Assembly (NCBI GenBank): GCA_963422655.1
Contig: OY730440.1
Location: 1,922,001 to 1,986,000, forward strand
DNA length: 64,000 nt
DNA from: CATQHS01 sp963422655
GTDB lineage: Bacteria > Actinomycetota > Acidimicrobiia > Acidimicrobiales > Aldehydirespiratoraceae
Direction of reading: 5' to 3'
Positions 1 to 8,982 of this stretch are shown one piece after another. Each line of letters opens with the position of its first letter. The stretch's first letter is position 1. Position numbers and translations under genes: made by a program. Under the pieces are notes generated by a model. That model was not told the origin of the DNA and did not search any database. It was given only the letters and a program-made list of their open reading frames with translations.

Positions 1-1
1 G

Positions 2-619
2 GGCGGTGACTGGGGTTCGGCTGTCACCACCTGCATCGGAATCCAGAACCTGGGGGCGTGCCGGGCCATCCACACCAACATGGTGGTGGCCGGCCCCTCG
101 CCCGAGATGCTCGAGGGCCTGACCGAATCAGAGCAAGCCTGCATGGATGCCCTCAGCTACTACGGCCGGTGGGACTCCGGGTACTCCAAGCAGCAGTCGA
201 CCCGGCCCCAAACCATCGGTTACAGCCTGGTGGACTCACCGGCCGGTCTGGCCGCTTGGATACTGGAGAAGTTCTGGTCCTGGACCGACCGGGATCGCCC
301 CCTCGAGGAGTCGTTCAGCCGTGATGAACTCCTCGACAACGTGTCGGTGTACTGGTTCACTGCTACCGGGGCGTCATCGGCCCGTCTCTACTGGGAGAGC
401 TTCGACTCCTTCGGGGCCACGCCGGAAACCGTTGACATCCCCACGGCCTGCAGCATCTTTCCCAATGAGGTCATCAGCGCCAGCCGCCGGTGGGCGGCCC
501 GACGCTACACCGATATCCGCTACTGGAACGAGCTGTCGGCGGGGGGACATTTCGCCGCCTTCGAGCAGCCCGACCTGTTCGTCACCGAGATGCGATCGGC
601 ATTCCGGGCCCGGCGCTGA
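2..619 (+). CDS. Epoxide hydrolase (alpha/beta hydrolase fold), 5'-truncated by the window edge
   Basis: The C-terminal 205 residues of an epoxide hydrolase are visible; the N-terminal part lies outside the window. The visible part opens with GGDWGS, the nucleophile elbow in which the Asp attacks the epoxide. A lid region with RPQTIGYSLVDSPAGLAAW follows, and the catalytic His sits in GGHFAAFEQP about 23 residues from the end. In this family the enzyme opens epoxides to diols through an ester intermediate; the substrate cannot be read from sequence. The family match is strong because elbow, lid and His motif occur in the expected order. The next gene lies on the other strand, so this is the end of its transcription unit. 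Confidence 0.9.
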   Translation, partial: GGDWGSAVTTCIGIQNLGACRAIHTNMVVAGPSPEMLEGLTESEQACMDALSYYGRWDSGYSKQQSTRPQTIGYSLVDSPAGLAAWILEKFWSWTDRDRPLEESFSRDELLDNVSVYWFTATGASSARLYWESFDSFGATPETVDIPTACSIFPNEVISASRRWAARRYTDIRYWNELSAGGHFAAFEQPDLFVTEMRSAFRARR

Positions 620-702
620 CCGGGGGAGTCGGCCCGGCCCGGTCAGGGGCGTGGGACCGGTCGGCGCAGTTCCCCGGCCGAGTCAGGGGCTGTGGGGCCG
701 GT

Positions 703-1887
703 TCAAGTGCGGCGACCTCGGTCGGTTCGTTTCAAGAAGTTGTCGAAGAGGGGGACGGTGAAGGCTGTCTCGCCATGAGCGGGACTGTAGATCACGCCTT
801 TGCTGATCAGTCCTGAACGGCGGGGGGCGACGGAGTTGACCTGCACGCCCAGCTCGGCAGCTATGTCACCGGATCGGTGGGGACCGGGGCCGATCTCGGC
901 CATGGCTTGCAGGTACTCTCGTTCCTTGCGGGTGAGGCGGTCGTAACGGACGCGGAAGAAGTCCCGGTCGAGCTTGTCGATGACATCGGCTCGTGCTGCG
1001 TGTACGTCGTTGCCGGTGATGGGGTCAGCCGGCGCCGCGTTCCAAGTGTGATATCCCCATTCTTGCAGGAAGTAAGGGTAACCCTGTGACTCCGCGACGA
1101 TCAGCTCGACACCGGCTGGTTCGAATCGGACGCCGAGGGCCCGGGCCGGACAGTCGATGGCCTTGGCTGCGTCGTCAGGGTCCAGCTTGCCGATTTCGGG
1201 AAGCTCGAAGAGCCGCTCGGCATAGGATCTTGCCTTGCCGAGCTGCCCCGGAAGCTGGGGCAGGCCCGCCCCGGCCAGCACGACCGGCAGATCGAGTTGG
1301 GTCGTTCGATGGATGGCAGCGATCAGACCGGCCAGCTCGCTTTCTTCGAGATACTGCAACTCGTCGACGGCCAGCAGCAGCCCCGAGTCACAAGCTGAGG
1401 CTGCCTCACCGACCGCTGCTAACAGATCGGTCAGGTCGTCCGCCAGCAATCCCGAGTCGGCCCGGCCCGGTAAAGGCTTAACCCCTACCTTGATCGAAGA
1501 CCCGGTGGGAAGGGTGTGAGTGGTGGTGAACGAGCTGAGCACCCTGATCGCAAGCTCGACAGCCCGGCGAATCACATCCTTGCCTTCGTTCAGCTCCAAG
1601 AGTATCCGACGTATCCGACTGGCCAGCAGTTCTCCGAAATCGCTGGTCTCGGATGCCTCGATGAATCCCGATCGCATTCCTTGGTCAGCAGCGACCGCCA
1701 TGAAGCGGTTCAACAACACAGTTTTGCCCACACCCCGCAGCCCGATAGCGATACAACTCTTGCCCGGCCGCCGGTCGAGTGCCCTCCGAACGGTGATCTC
1801 GAAGTTGTCGATCAACTCGTCGCGTCCGATCAGCGTTGGCGGTGCCGATCCGGCTCCGGGCCGGTAGGGATTCTCGAAGCGATCCAT
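703..1887 (-). CDS. AAA+ ATPase with C-terminal winged-helix region
   Basis: A 394-residue P-loop ATPase. Walker A is GLRGVGKT at residues 49-56, and Walker B ends in AVDEL with D174 and E175. The N-terminal stretch LIGRDELIDNF resembles the entry of Orc1/Cdc6-like and other solitary ATPases of the extended AAA+ class. The last 75 residues contain a DIAAELGVQVNSVAPRRSGL helix-turn-helix, followed by a beta-hairpin-like stretch, which suggests a winged helix. No partner gene is adjacent; the neighbour accD is divergent across a 136-base AT-richer gap. Function is not recognised; DNA binding or a stress or defence role are possibilities only. ATG start. Confidence 0.75.
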   Translation of the reverse strand: MDRFENPYRPGAGSAPPTLIGRDELIDNFEITVRRALDRRPGKSCIAIGLRGVGKTVLLNRFMAVAADQGMRSGFIEASETSDFGELLASRIRRILLELNEGKDVIRRAVELAIRVLSSFTTTHTLPTGSSIKVGVKPLPGRADSGLLADDLTDLLAAVGEAASACDSGLLLAVDELQYLEESELAGLIAAIHRTTQLDLPVVLAGAGLPQLPGQLGKARSYAERLFELPEIGKLDPDDAAKAIDCPARALGVRFEPAGVELIVAESQGYPYFLQEWGYHTWNAAPADPITGNDVHAARADVIDKLDRDFFRVRYDRLTRKEREYLQAMAEIGPGPHRSGDIAAELGVQVNSVAPRRSGLISKGVIYSPAHGETAFTVPLFDNFLKRTDRGRRT

Positions 1888-1901
1888 ATCAACGGAAGTT
1901 A

Positions 1902-1925
1902 CTGAATCTTATCCATCTTATTCAG
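1902..1925. promoter_or_regulatory. AT-rich divergent intergenic region with a small dyad
   Basis: The gap between the AAA+ ATPase and accD is clearly more AT-rich than its flanks. It contains CTGAAT (1902-1907) and ATTCAG (1920-1925), an inverted repeat with a 12-base spacer. It probably holds both divergent promoters, but I cannot assign -35 and -10 boxes with confidence. Confidence 0.3.
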
Positions 1926-2023
1926 CACTATGAGAATCTGTCTGATTAAACATAAGATCTGCATAATTCAACCCAGGGACCGCTTCGGGGGTGTTCGCGG
2001 CCGCAACGGTAATCTTGTGGGCC

Positions 2024-3580
2024 GTGAGCGATGGATCGATGCAGGAAAAACTCGACGATCTGCGGTCTCGTAGAGCCCAGGCCCTTTCGGCTGGCCCGGC
2101 CCGGGCGGTTCAGCGTCAGCACTCCAAGGGCAAGATGCTGGCCCGAGAACGGATCGACTACCTGCTCGATGACGGTTCGTTCCACGAGCTCGACATGCTG
2201 GCCCGGCATCGGGCTCACGAAGCCGGCCTCGATGACCGCCCCTACACCGATGGGGTGATCACGGGTTGGGGTGAGATCGACGGCCGCAAGGTGTTCGTGT
2301 TCGCGCAGGACTTCACCGTGATGGGCGGAGCGCTCGGAGAGGTGTTCGCGGAGAAGCTTCACAAGGTCATGGATCTGGCTCTGGCTACCGGAGCTCCCGT
2401 AGTGGGGCTCAACGACGGGGCCGGCGCCCGTATCCAGGAGGGTGTCGTTTCCCTCGACGGCTACGGCGGCATCTTCTACCGCAACGTGCAAGCGTCGGGG
2501 GTCATACCTCAGATATCGGTGATCCTCGGGCCGTGCGCGGGGGGTGCCGTGTACAGCCCGGCTATGACCGACTTCATTTTCATGGTGCGGGAGAAGTCGC
2601 ACATGTTCATCACCGGTCCTGACGTGGTAAAGACCGTCACTGGCGAAGAAGTGACCTTGGAGGAGCTGGGGGGTGCGGTCAGCCACGGCACCAAGTCGGG
2701 GGTGGCCACCTTTGTCGCGGCCAGCGAGCACGAGGTTCTCGACGACGTCAAGACTCTGCTTTCGTTCCTGCCGTCCAACAATCTCGAACAACCGCCGGTG
2801 TACAAGTCGGCTGACGACCCCGACCGGCTCTGCGGGGCGCTGGCGACGGTTCTCCCCGACAGCCCCAACGTCCCCTACGACATGAAGTCGGTGATAACCG
2901 GGGTCGTCGACGACGGAGACTTCTTCGAGTACCACCCTTCTTGGGCTCGCAGCGTTGTGTGCGGGTTTGCCCGGATCGACGGACGCTCGGTCGGGGTGGT
3001 GGGCAATCAGCCCGCCGTTCTGGCCGGGGTGCTCGATATCGAGTCGGCTGAGAAGGCAGCCCGGTTCGTCCGCACCTGTGATGCTTTCAACATCGCCTTG
3101 ATCACCTTTGTCGACGTACCCGGTTTCCTGCCCGGCGTCGATCAGGAGCACGGCGGTATCATCCGCCACGGCGCCAAGCTGCTCTACGCCTATTGCGAAG
3201 CCACCGTCCCCCGTATCTCGGTGATAGTGCGCAAGGCTTATGGTGGAGCTTACGTGGTGATGGACTCCAAGGGAGTGGGCTCGGATTTGTCCTTTGCCTG
3301 GCCGTCAGCGGAGATCGCGGTGATGGGTTCGCAGGGGGCAGTGGAGATCCTTCACCGCCGGGAACTGGCCCGAGCCGACGACCCGACTCGCCTTCGCGAT
3401 CGGCTCGCCGATGATTACAGGAACCGGTTGACTCACCCCTACATCGCGGCTGAACGCGGTTTCGTCGACGATGTCTTCGAACCACCGGAAACCCGGCGCA
3501 AGATCGTGGCCGGTCTGCGGATGCTGGCATCCAAGCAGGAGGGGATCATCGAGCGCAAGCACGGGAACGTGCCGCTGTGA
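2024..3580 (+). CDS. accD: Acyl-CoA carboxylase carboxyltransferase (beta) subunit
   Basis: About 518 residues, the usual length of the AccD/PccB family. It transfers CO2 from carboxy-biotin to an acyl-CoA such as propionyl- or acetyl-CoA. The two crotonase-like halves are visible: ARERIDYLLDDGSFHELDML near the start, GPCAGGAVYSPAMTDFIFM in the N-lobe, and VPGFLPGVDQEHGGIIRHGA plus RKAYGGAYVVM in the C-lobe. GTG at 2024 is preferred to an upstream ATG that only adds a poorly conserved tail; ATG 2039 is also possible. The stop overlaps the epsilon subunit start by 4 bases, so the two are probably translationally coupled. No biotin carboxylase alpha subunit is in the window. Substrate cannot be fixed by eye. 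Confidence 0.93.
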   Translation: MSDGSMQEKLDDLRSRRAQALSAGPARAVQRQHSKGKMLARERIDYLLDDGSFHELDMLARHRAHEAGLDDRPYTDGVITGWGEIDGRKVFVFAQDFTVMGGALGEVFAEKLHKVMDLALATGAPVVGLNDGAGARIQEGVVSLDGYGGIFYRNVQASGVIPQISVILGPCAGGAVYSPAMTDFIFMVREKSHMFITGPDVVKTVTGEEVTLEELGGAVSHGTKSGVATFVAASEHEVLDDVKTLLSFLPSNNLEQPPVYKSADDPDRLCGALATVLPDSPNVPYDMKSVITGVVDDGDFFEYHPSWARSVVCGFARIDGRSVGVVGNQPAVLAGVLDIESAEKAARFVRTCDAFNIALITFVDVPGFLPGVDQEHGGIIRHGAKLLYAYCEATVPRISVIVRKAYGGAYVVMDSKGVGSDLSFAWPSAEIAVMGSQGAVEILHRRELARADDPTRLRDRLADDYRNRLTHPYIAAERGFVDDVFEPPETRRKIVAGLRMLASKQEGIIERKHGNVPL

Positions 3581-3786
3581 GTGGCGGGGTGTCGGTACCG
3601 GCCGTCCCGCCTTCGGGTCTGGTGATCACGCCGGCCCCGACCCCCGACGAGCTTGCCGCCATCTTGGCCGTCTGCGAGATGCTTTGGCCCGACCTCGACG
3701 AGGTGAAGATTCCGGGCCCCTCGGTGGCTTGGCGATACGCAGGTCGCCCTTGGCGCCGTCGACGGCGCTACGGCGGCTGGGCCTGA
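3577..3786 (+). CDS. accE: Acyl-CoA carboxylase epsilon subunit
   Basis: A 69-residue protein starting at a GTG within the stop of accD (GTGA overlap). It has the pattern of actinobacterial AccE proteins: a PTPDELAAI helix, then a basic tail WRYAGRPWRRRRRYGGW. AccE proteins are small, poorly conserved and stabilise or activate the alpha-beta acyl-CoA carboxylase complex. The position right behind accD and the tail motif are the main support. Its 3' end overlaps the end of the convergent aat gene by 19 bases. Confidence 0.8.
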   Translation: MSGGVSVPAVPPSGLVITPAPTPDELAAILAVCEMLWPDLDEVKIPGPSVAWRYAGRPWRRRRRYGGWA

Positions 3787-4400
3787 ATCGGGCCGGGCCG
3801 GGCCAGCACGGCCGGGGCCGGTGAAGCCAGCAAGAGCGGCAACCGATCCAGGTAGTCCCGGCGAGAGAGGATGCCCGCCCCCAGCGATCGGAGATGGGGG
3901 GTGGCCCACTGGACATCGATCAGACGACGATGCTGATCACGCAAGCCTTCGACCAAGGCGACCAGCGCCACCTTGGAAGCATCCCGGACCCGGTGGAACA
4001 TCGATTCGCCTGCGAAAAGGCCGCCGATCGAAACTCCGTACAGCCCACCGGCCAACTCTGCGTCGAGCCAGGCTTCCACGCTGTGGGCGTAGCCGGCCCG
4101 GTGCAAATCGATGTAGGCGCTTCGGATCCGTTCGTCTATCCACCCCGAGGGCCGAGCCGGATCGGAACAGGCCTCGATGACGGCTTCGAAGGCGGTGTCG
4201 ATCCGGATCTGGAACTTAGGACGGATCTGGCGCAGCGACCTGTGGACGATGAGGTCGTCGAGCTCGAGGACCCCCCGGGGATCCGGTGACCACCAGACCA
4301 TGGGGCCGCCGGGTTCGGCCGGCATCGGAAAGAAACCTCGCCGGTAGGCGGCCAGCAGAGCGGCCGGCTCCAGCCCGGTCGAACTCGGATTCTGCCCCAT
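3768..4400 (-). CDS. aat: Leucyl/phenylalanyl-tRNA-protein transferase
   Basis: A 210-residue L/F-transferase. In the N-degron pathway it attaches Leu or Phe from aminoacyl-tRNA to proteins with N-terminal Arg or Lys, marking them for ClpAPS degradation. Family signatures are clear: AAYRRGFFPMP near the N-terminus, WWSPDPRGVLEL, then GLYGVSIGGLFAGESMFHR and DVQWATPHLRSLGA. The ATG start leaves a full family-length protein. It converges on accE and overlaps its 3' end. ClpS and ClpA are not in the window. Confidence 0.95.
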   Translation of the reverse strand: MGQNPSSTGLEPAALLAAYRRGFFPMPAEPGGPMVWWSPDPRGVLELDDLIVHRSLRQIRPKFQIRIDTAFEAVIEACSDPARPSGWIDERIRSAYIDLHRAGYAHSVEAWLDAELAGGLYGVSIGGLFAGESMFHRVRDASKVALVALVEGLRDQHRRLIDVQWATPHLRSLGAGILSRRDYLDRLPLLLASPAPAVLARPGPIQAQPP

Positions 4401-4512
4401 GGCTATCCTGTGTCTCGCCGTCCCGGGCGCCTCGTTCCTGGCCGGCAGTTTCTGGTGGTCCCATGGTTGGGAGACGGGAGTGACGAAAGCCGACCTCTGG
4501 CCCGTTCGGGTT

Positions 4513-5439
4513 TCAGCTCTCCTCGATCGTGACCGAGTGAACGGTCACGGGCCGGGAAGGAGCCCCGCCGAGTTCTCCGGTATCGATGTGGAGGTCCATG
4601 ATCGACTGCAACACGGCCAGCCCGACGGCGTCAGTAGCGCCGAACACCACGTACACGCCCTGACTGTCGAGGTGAGCCGCGTTTGGTCCGGTGGTGAAGA
4701 AGAACTGGGCCCCGGCCGAGTCGATTCCCTGGGATCGAGCCATGACGATCTGGCCTGGTTCGTAGCGGTACGGTCCGACTGGTTCGCCAGTGGTCGGGTC
4801 GATGCCGAAGGCTGGTTCATCGCTGATCGTGTAGCCGGGCCCGGGATCGCCCGGGCTGTCGGTGTGAGGTGACCCGCCTTGGATGATGTCGATGGACGGA
4901 TCGGTCCGAAACAGCAGGGTGCTGTCGTAGTAACCCCAGCGGGCCAGGGTGACGAAGTTGTTGACCGTGCCCGGGGTGGAGGTCGTAGTCAGATCGAACC
5001 GGATCTCGCCTTCGCTCGTGTCGAACACAGCTGCGTAGTGCCGGGAAGGATCGATACACAGGGGTGGAGGTCCTTCAAAGTCGAGGACCGGGCCCGAGGC
5101 GCCGTTCGGCTCGGGGCAGTCGCCGCTGCCGTAGGCGAACACGGCACCATTCAACTCGGTTTGGAGGTCGGGTGGGGTATCCGATGGGGTGTCCGATTCG
5201 GTTGGAGGCAGGGAATCAGTTGAGATCTCGGTTGAGACGATGTCCAACTCGGTTCGGTCGGTGCTGCCGACGAAGAGTCCGGCTGCCAGTGATATCACCA
5301 TGGAGATCACCAAGAGCCCGGCCGAACCGCCGACTAGGTAGCGCCGCCGCCGGATCCGGCGAGCCTCGGCCGTTCTTTGAGCCTCGACGACTCTCGCCAT
5401 TCGGACCCGGCGTTTCTTGACGTCACGATTGGTCGGCAC
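4513..5439 (-). CDS. Membrane-anchored cyclophilin-type peptidyl-prolyl isomerase
   Basis: A 308-residue protein with a strongly basic N-terminus, one membrane segment at about residues 35-56 (LVGGSAGLLVISMVISLAAG), a Ser/Thr/Pro/Asp linker and a C-terminal cyclophilin domain outside the membrane. Domain markers are STPGTVNNFVTLARWGYYD, IIQGGSPHTDSPGDPGPGY and GAQFFFTTG. The usual FHRV entry to the active site is replaced by LLFRTDPSID, although the Arg is kept. Bacterial relatives fold secreted proteins. The start is GTG at 5439. The gene is transcribed toward aat with a 112-base gap. Confidence 0.88.
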   Translation of the reverse strand: MPTNRDVKKRRVRMARVVEAQRTAEARRIRRRRYLVGGSAGLLVISMVISLAAGLFVGSTDRTELDIVSTEISTDSLPPTESDTPSDTPPDLQTELNGAVFAYGSGDCPEPNGASGPVLDFEGPPPLCIDPSRHYAAVFDTSEGEIRFDLTTTSTPGTVNNFVTLARWGYYDSTLLFRTDPSIDIIQGGSPHTDSPGDPGPGYTISDEPAFGIDPTTGEPVGPYRYEPGQIVMARSQGIDSAGAQFFFTTGPNAAHLDSQGVYVVFGATDAVGLAVLQSIMDLHIDTGELGGAPSRPVTVHSVTIEES

Positions 5440-5507
5440 GGAACTGAAACTACCGGGTGAGAGGCTTACCCTGATCGAAAGGCTCAGAATTCATAGACTT
5501 TCGGTTC

Positions 5508-6038
5508 GTGAGAGCGATGGTGTGCGGCATGGTGATCTCTGGTTTCGTCCTGCTCGGTTCGTCCTGCTCGACGTCGGGCGGCGGTGCCAGCGAGATTCCA
5601 GGCTCTTCTGACCCGACCCGCCCGGTCTCGCCGCCAACGATCGCAGGGGACGATACCACGGTGGTCCAATCTGGCGGAGTAGTGAGGGTGGACGAGGCCA
5701 CCTACGAGGTGAGCGTCACTTGTTACCGACCGAACCCCGATGTAGTGCTGGTCACCGGGGGTGGGTTCGACCCGGAATCGGAAGAAGTGGTCAAAGTCTA
5801 CATTGACGTCGATGACGATTCCCCATATGTAGGTATCTATCTGAACAACGGTGAGACGGTCATCGAAGCGAGCCTCAGTGAACCTCTCGATGTCTTCATG
5901 CAGGATGGGGTGATCCGAGCGGCGGCCATCCGTTTCGTGCGAGATCTCGACTTGGAGACGGGACTGAGCACACCAGCGGGGTTCGGCGAAGTAGAGATCA
6001 TCTGTCGAGGTTTCGAAGAAACCCTTCCAACACAATGA
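5508..6038 (+). CDS. Putative secreted or lipid-anchored protein, unknown function
   Basis: A 176-residue protein with a short hydrophobic N-terminus ending in LLGSSC followed by STSGGG. This resembles a lipoprotein signal, although Gly at -3 departs from the classic lipobox. The mature part has VSVTCYRPNPDVVLVTGGG and a terminal EIICRG, so two cysteines could form a disulphide in a small beta-rich domain. GTG 5508 or ATG 5517 could be the start. It is divergent from the cyclophilin gene and convergent with the polysaccharide cluster. I do not recognise a family. Confidence 0.6.
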   Translation: MRAMVCGMVISGFVLLGSSCSTSGGGASEIPGSSDPTRPVSPPTIAGDDTTVVQSGGVVRVDEATYEVSVTCYRPNPDVVLVTGGGFDPESEEVVKVYIDVDDDSPYVGIYLNNGETVIEASLSEPLDVFMQDGVIRAAAIRFVRDLDLETGLSTPAGFGEVEIICRGFEETLPTQ

Positions 6039-6081
6039 AGTTCTGTATTCTGGGACATTCTATATACGGCCGTTTCTTCCA

Positions 6082-7770
6082 TCAGGTCGTGGCCGATATT
6101 TTGGATTGTTGCTGAATGAGGATCGCTGCCATAGCGCAACTCAAGCCGAGAAGGAAGTTATACGACCCCATGGTGAGAAAATGTTGAAACGGTAAAGCAA
6201 ATAAACCCAGCATGATCACCAGTCCGGTGACAATATCCCTGGTCAGGGACATTGTCATAGTCCAACGAATACGGATCAATGAGAACAGACCCAGCACAAA
6301 CAGCAGTATCGGAATTATGCCAGCTTCTCCTAACAACATTATGTACACATTGTGGACACCCTCTGGTCGGCCATCGCGCTGGATGGGGTTACCCTCAATA
6401 CTATGTAACTGATCCAAACCATGACCGAAGATAGGTGATTCCAGAGCCTTTTCGATGCCGCTTTCCCATTCCCTTATCCGCCTTTCCATGGAACTGTCAG
6501 TCCTACTCGATTCGCCCCTGATCGCTTTTACTACCTCACTTTGTTTTAGACCGGGCTGTAGATCTGGCACGATGGGCGTGTTACCGGACGCTGCCACTTC
6601 TTCAGATGTCGATGTGAGTGGGGTAGTTTCTTGCGGCGGCTGAACAGCGATTGAGGGTTGATCCACATTGTCGGGTTTCTCCAGTTGGGGGCTGGCGCAC
6701 TGATAGGGGATGAAAGTCCGCCACTGTTGCCATTGCCCATCTTTGGGCCCCAGCCGGTAATGGTAAAGGGTGATGGTCTTGTTCTCAACGGGGGTTTGCC
6801 AGATCAGCATCGTGTGGTCGATCCCTGCTGTAGTGGTAAACCGAACTGTATCCCCAAGCTTTTGGTCTCTCAGCGGGCGCACCTCTACAGTGTAATCCTT
6901 CCCGGGAGTCAGCGTATCTTGTTCCGCCCCGTGAACTCTGTAAGTGGTGAAAGTGCAGTCAGTTGAGTGCAGTGTAAGTGCCAGCGGGTTGAAGTAATAA
7001 ACCCCTATACTAGCCAAACAGAGAACAGTCAAGCCGACACAAAGGATCCCTTGTCGGAGTCGACTAATGTTTGACAGCAGAAACGACACCAAAAATATAG
7101 CAAGAACCAAAATCGAAGTTTTAGAAAACGTGTGAAATGCTGCGAGTACTCCTAGGGCCTGAGCCAGGTATCCAATGAGATACCGGCGGTTATAGAACAC
7201 AAATATGGTCCCTATGGCTACCGTTATAGAAGCGATAAATCCCGCATTATTGGGATCAGTGAACGCTCCGGCATATCGATAGCGAAGGCTTTGATCTACA
7301 AAGAAGCCGAGATCTTGCAAAACAGGCGTAGCCAGAATAAAGGTTGAACTTATAATCAGGATAACGAGCATCCATTTCAACAACGCCTCGACCCCAATTC
7401 TTTCTAAAATAAAGCGGCCACCAAGAATGGCCGATAAGGTAACAGTTGAGAATAAGGCTAGGCGTGCTACATCCCGGATCTCCAACTCGGTGCCAGTAAT
7501 GAGCGAGACGGTTGAGCTAATGATCAGATAAGAAGTCATCGTGGCCATAATCAATAACCCAGGCGTGCCAATAGTCTTCCACGAGCGAATATCTATGAAA
7601 CCTAGGAGGAATAGGCAACATATAGATACAGACACTAAGACGATCGGTCTTATTGCAGTTCCCTGCATATTTGTGAGGGCCAGGGTAGCCAGGATCCAGA
7701 ATGCAAACGTGATACACAAGACAGAGATGTGCTCTAATCTCTTCCAGAGAAACGGTATCAGGGACAACAT
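6082..7770 (-). CDS. O-antigen ligase/polymerase-like membrane protein (Wzy/WaaL family) with large external insert
   Basis: A 562-residue polytopic membrane protein. The family hallmark RYAGAFTDPNNAGFIA lies at residues 165-180, and a second conserved patch, FGHGLDQLHS followed by GVHNVYIMLLGEAG, at about 448-483. Around ten membrane helices are apparent. Between a helix ending near residue 260 and the second patch lies an unusual extracytoplasmic insert (about 262-425): a beta-rich part with two Cys (271, 358), then a Pro/Ser/Thr/Glu-rich linker. It would polymerise or ligate repeat units in surface polysaccharide synthesis. It is the last gene of the minus-strand glycan cluster and is AT-rich compared with its surroundings. 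Confidence 0.82.
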   Translation of the reverse strand: MLSLIPFLWKRLEHISVLCITFAFWILATLALTNMQGTAIRPIVLVSVSICCLFLLGFIDIRSWKTIGTPGLLIMATMTSYLIISSTVSLITGTELEIRDVARLALFSTVTLSAILGGRFILERIGVEALLKWMLVILIISSTFILATPVLQDLGFFVDQSLRYRYAGAFTDPNNAGFIASITVAIGTIFVFYNRRYLIGYLAQALGVLAAFHTFSKTSILVLAIFLVSFLLSNISRLRQGILCVGLTVLCLASIGVYYFNPLALTLHSTDCTFTTYRVHGAEQDTLTPGKDYTVEVRPLRDQKLGDTVRFTTTAGIDHTMLIWQTPVENKTITLYHYRLGPKDGQWQQWRTFIPYQCASPQLEKPDNVDQPSIAVQPPQETTPLTSTSEEVAASGNTPIVPDLQPGLKQSEVVKAIRGESSRTDSSMERRIREWESGIEKALESPIFGHGLDQLHSIEGNPIQRDGRPEGVHNVYIMLLGEAGIIPILLFVLGLFSLIRIRWTMTMSLTRDIVTGLVIMLGLFALPFQHFLTMGSYNFLLGLSCAMAAILIQQQSKISATT

Positions 7771-7817
7771 GTGTTTATCCTTCAGCTACGTAGTTGAGTT
7801 GACCGCCAAAAGTGAGT

Positions 7818-8909
7818 CTAACTCCGGGCCAGACTGTGCAACTCGGAAGCCACGCGATCATACCAGTTCGAGCTGCGAAAGTACTCCCCACGGCGTGTGG
7901 CGCCTTCGCACAGCCGTTGGTACAGCTCGGGGTGTTCGAGCAACCGCTCGATCGCGGCCTGGACCTCAGCAGCAGAACCAGGTTCCACGAGCAGTCCGCT
8001 CTCTTCGTGCTCGACGAGCTCGGGCACACCCCCCCACTTGGCAGCGATGACAGGTAGTCCACATTGAAAGGCCTCGAGAATGACACCAGGATATCCTTCG
8101 TATCTGCAATAGCTAGGGAACAGCAGTAGATCGTGCTTGCTGAGGGTCTGAGGCACTTCGGCCGGTTCCAGAACGCCTCTGTAAGACGCTCGGGGATGGT
8201 TCTCGAACCCGTGGAAGTCGGTGTCTGACATATGAGGACCGAAAACATTGAGATGACAGTTCTCAGGCAGGTGATGGCATGCGTCAAGGGCTTCGGTCAG
8301 TCCTTTGGACATGTGTAACTGGCCGAGGAAGACGAGTTTTTTGACGTTCTTTCGCTGGTTAGTGCCGGGTGTCTCAATATCTCTGACATTGGGGAACCAG
8401 CGAAAATTGGCTGGGTTATCGAAGCTGCGGCACAACTGCTGTGTTTCAACGTACACCAGTGAGGATCGCATATAGGTTCGATTGGCCAGCCCGCGGGTCA
8501 GAGCACTGTATCCCTCGTAGACTCCCCTCAAACCAGACCCGGAGAATCGCAATACCATGGGCTTGTGTGTGATCTTACACATAATCCATAGCGATGAAGC
8601 TACGACCGTCGCTGAATAAGGTGCGATAATCAGGAATACGATCTGAGAGTGCCGGAGCTTCTTAGCAGCTTTCCAAACTACCCGGATGAACCTAGCGAGG
8701 CGGATTATCCGAATCTTCCAGGTAGATATATTAGTCACACTCCCCGATGTATCAATGATATCCAGATCGAAACCTCGCATGCTCAATTCACGGACCGACT
8801 CCGAAGCCAGCACTTTGTTGCCACCGATAACATTGGTTTCGGATCTTCCGGTATCCGGGAGTGGGCCGATAAGAAGTATGGTCGGCCTTCGACTGTCTTT
8901 TTTGGTCAA
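7818..8909 (-). CDS. Glycosyltransferase family 4 (GT-B fold)
   Basis: A 363-residue retaining GT-B glycosyltransferase. The N-terminal acceptor half (about 1-185) begins with ILLIGPLPDTGRSETNVIGG. The donor half has LVFLGQLHMSKGL at 191-203 and the EX7E signature region EGYPGVILEAFQCGLPVIAA at 271-290, followed by GGVPELV and GLLVEPG. It would transfer a sugar from a nucleotide sugar to a lipid-linked glycan on the cytoplasmic face. The frame opens at a TTG, so the start is somewhat uncertain. It lies between the flippase and ligase genes, 47 bases from the latter. Confidence 0.9.
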   Translation of the reverse strand: MTKKDSRRPTILLIGPLPDTGRSETNVIGGNKVLASESVRELSMRGFDLDIIDTSGSVTNISTWKIRIIRLARFIRVVWKAAKKLRHSQIVFLIIAPYSATVVASSLWIMCKITHKPMVLRFSGSGLRGVYEGYSALTRGLANRTYMRSSLVYVETQQLCRSFDNPANFRWFPNVRDIETPGTNQRKNVKKLVFLGQLHMSKGLTEALDACHHLPENCHLNVFGPHMSDTDFHGFENHPRASYRGVLEPAEVPQTLSKHDLLLFPSYCRYEGYPGVILEAFQCGLPVIAAKWGGVPELVEHEESGLLVEPGSAAEVQAAIERLLEHPELYQRLCEGATRRGEYFRSSNWYDRVASELHSLARS

Positions 8910-8982
8910 CGCAGTTCCATTCCTTGAATACTGAGGGCAAAGGTGAGCAGTCCAGCTCCGTTTCGGTTATTGGATTGGTTGG

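Noticed and set aside
1946..3169. Minus-strand open frame of 407 codons opposite accD
   Set aside because: It is a shadow of the strong GC3 codon bias of accD, has no domain pattern, and the plus-strand protein is unambiguous.
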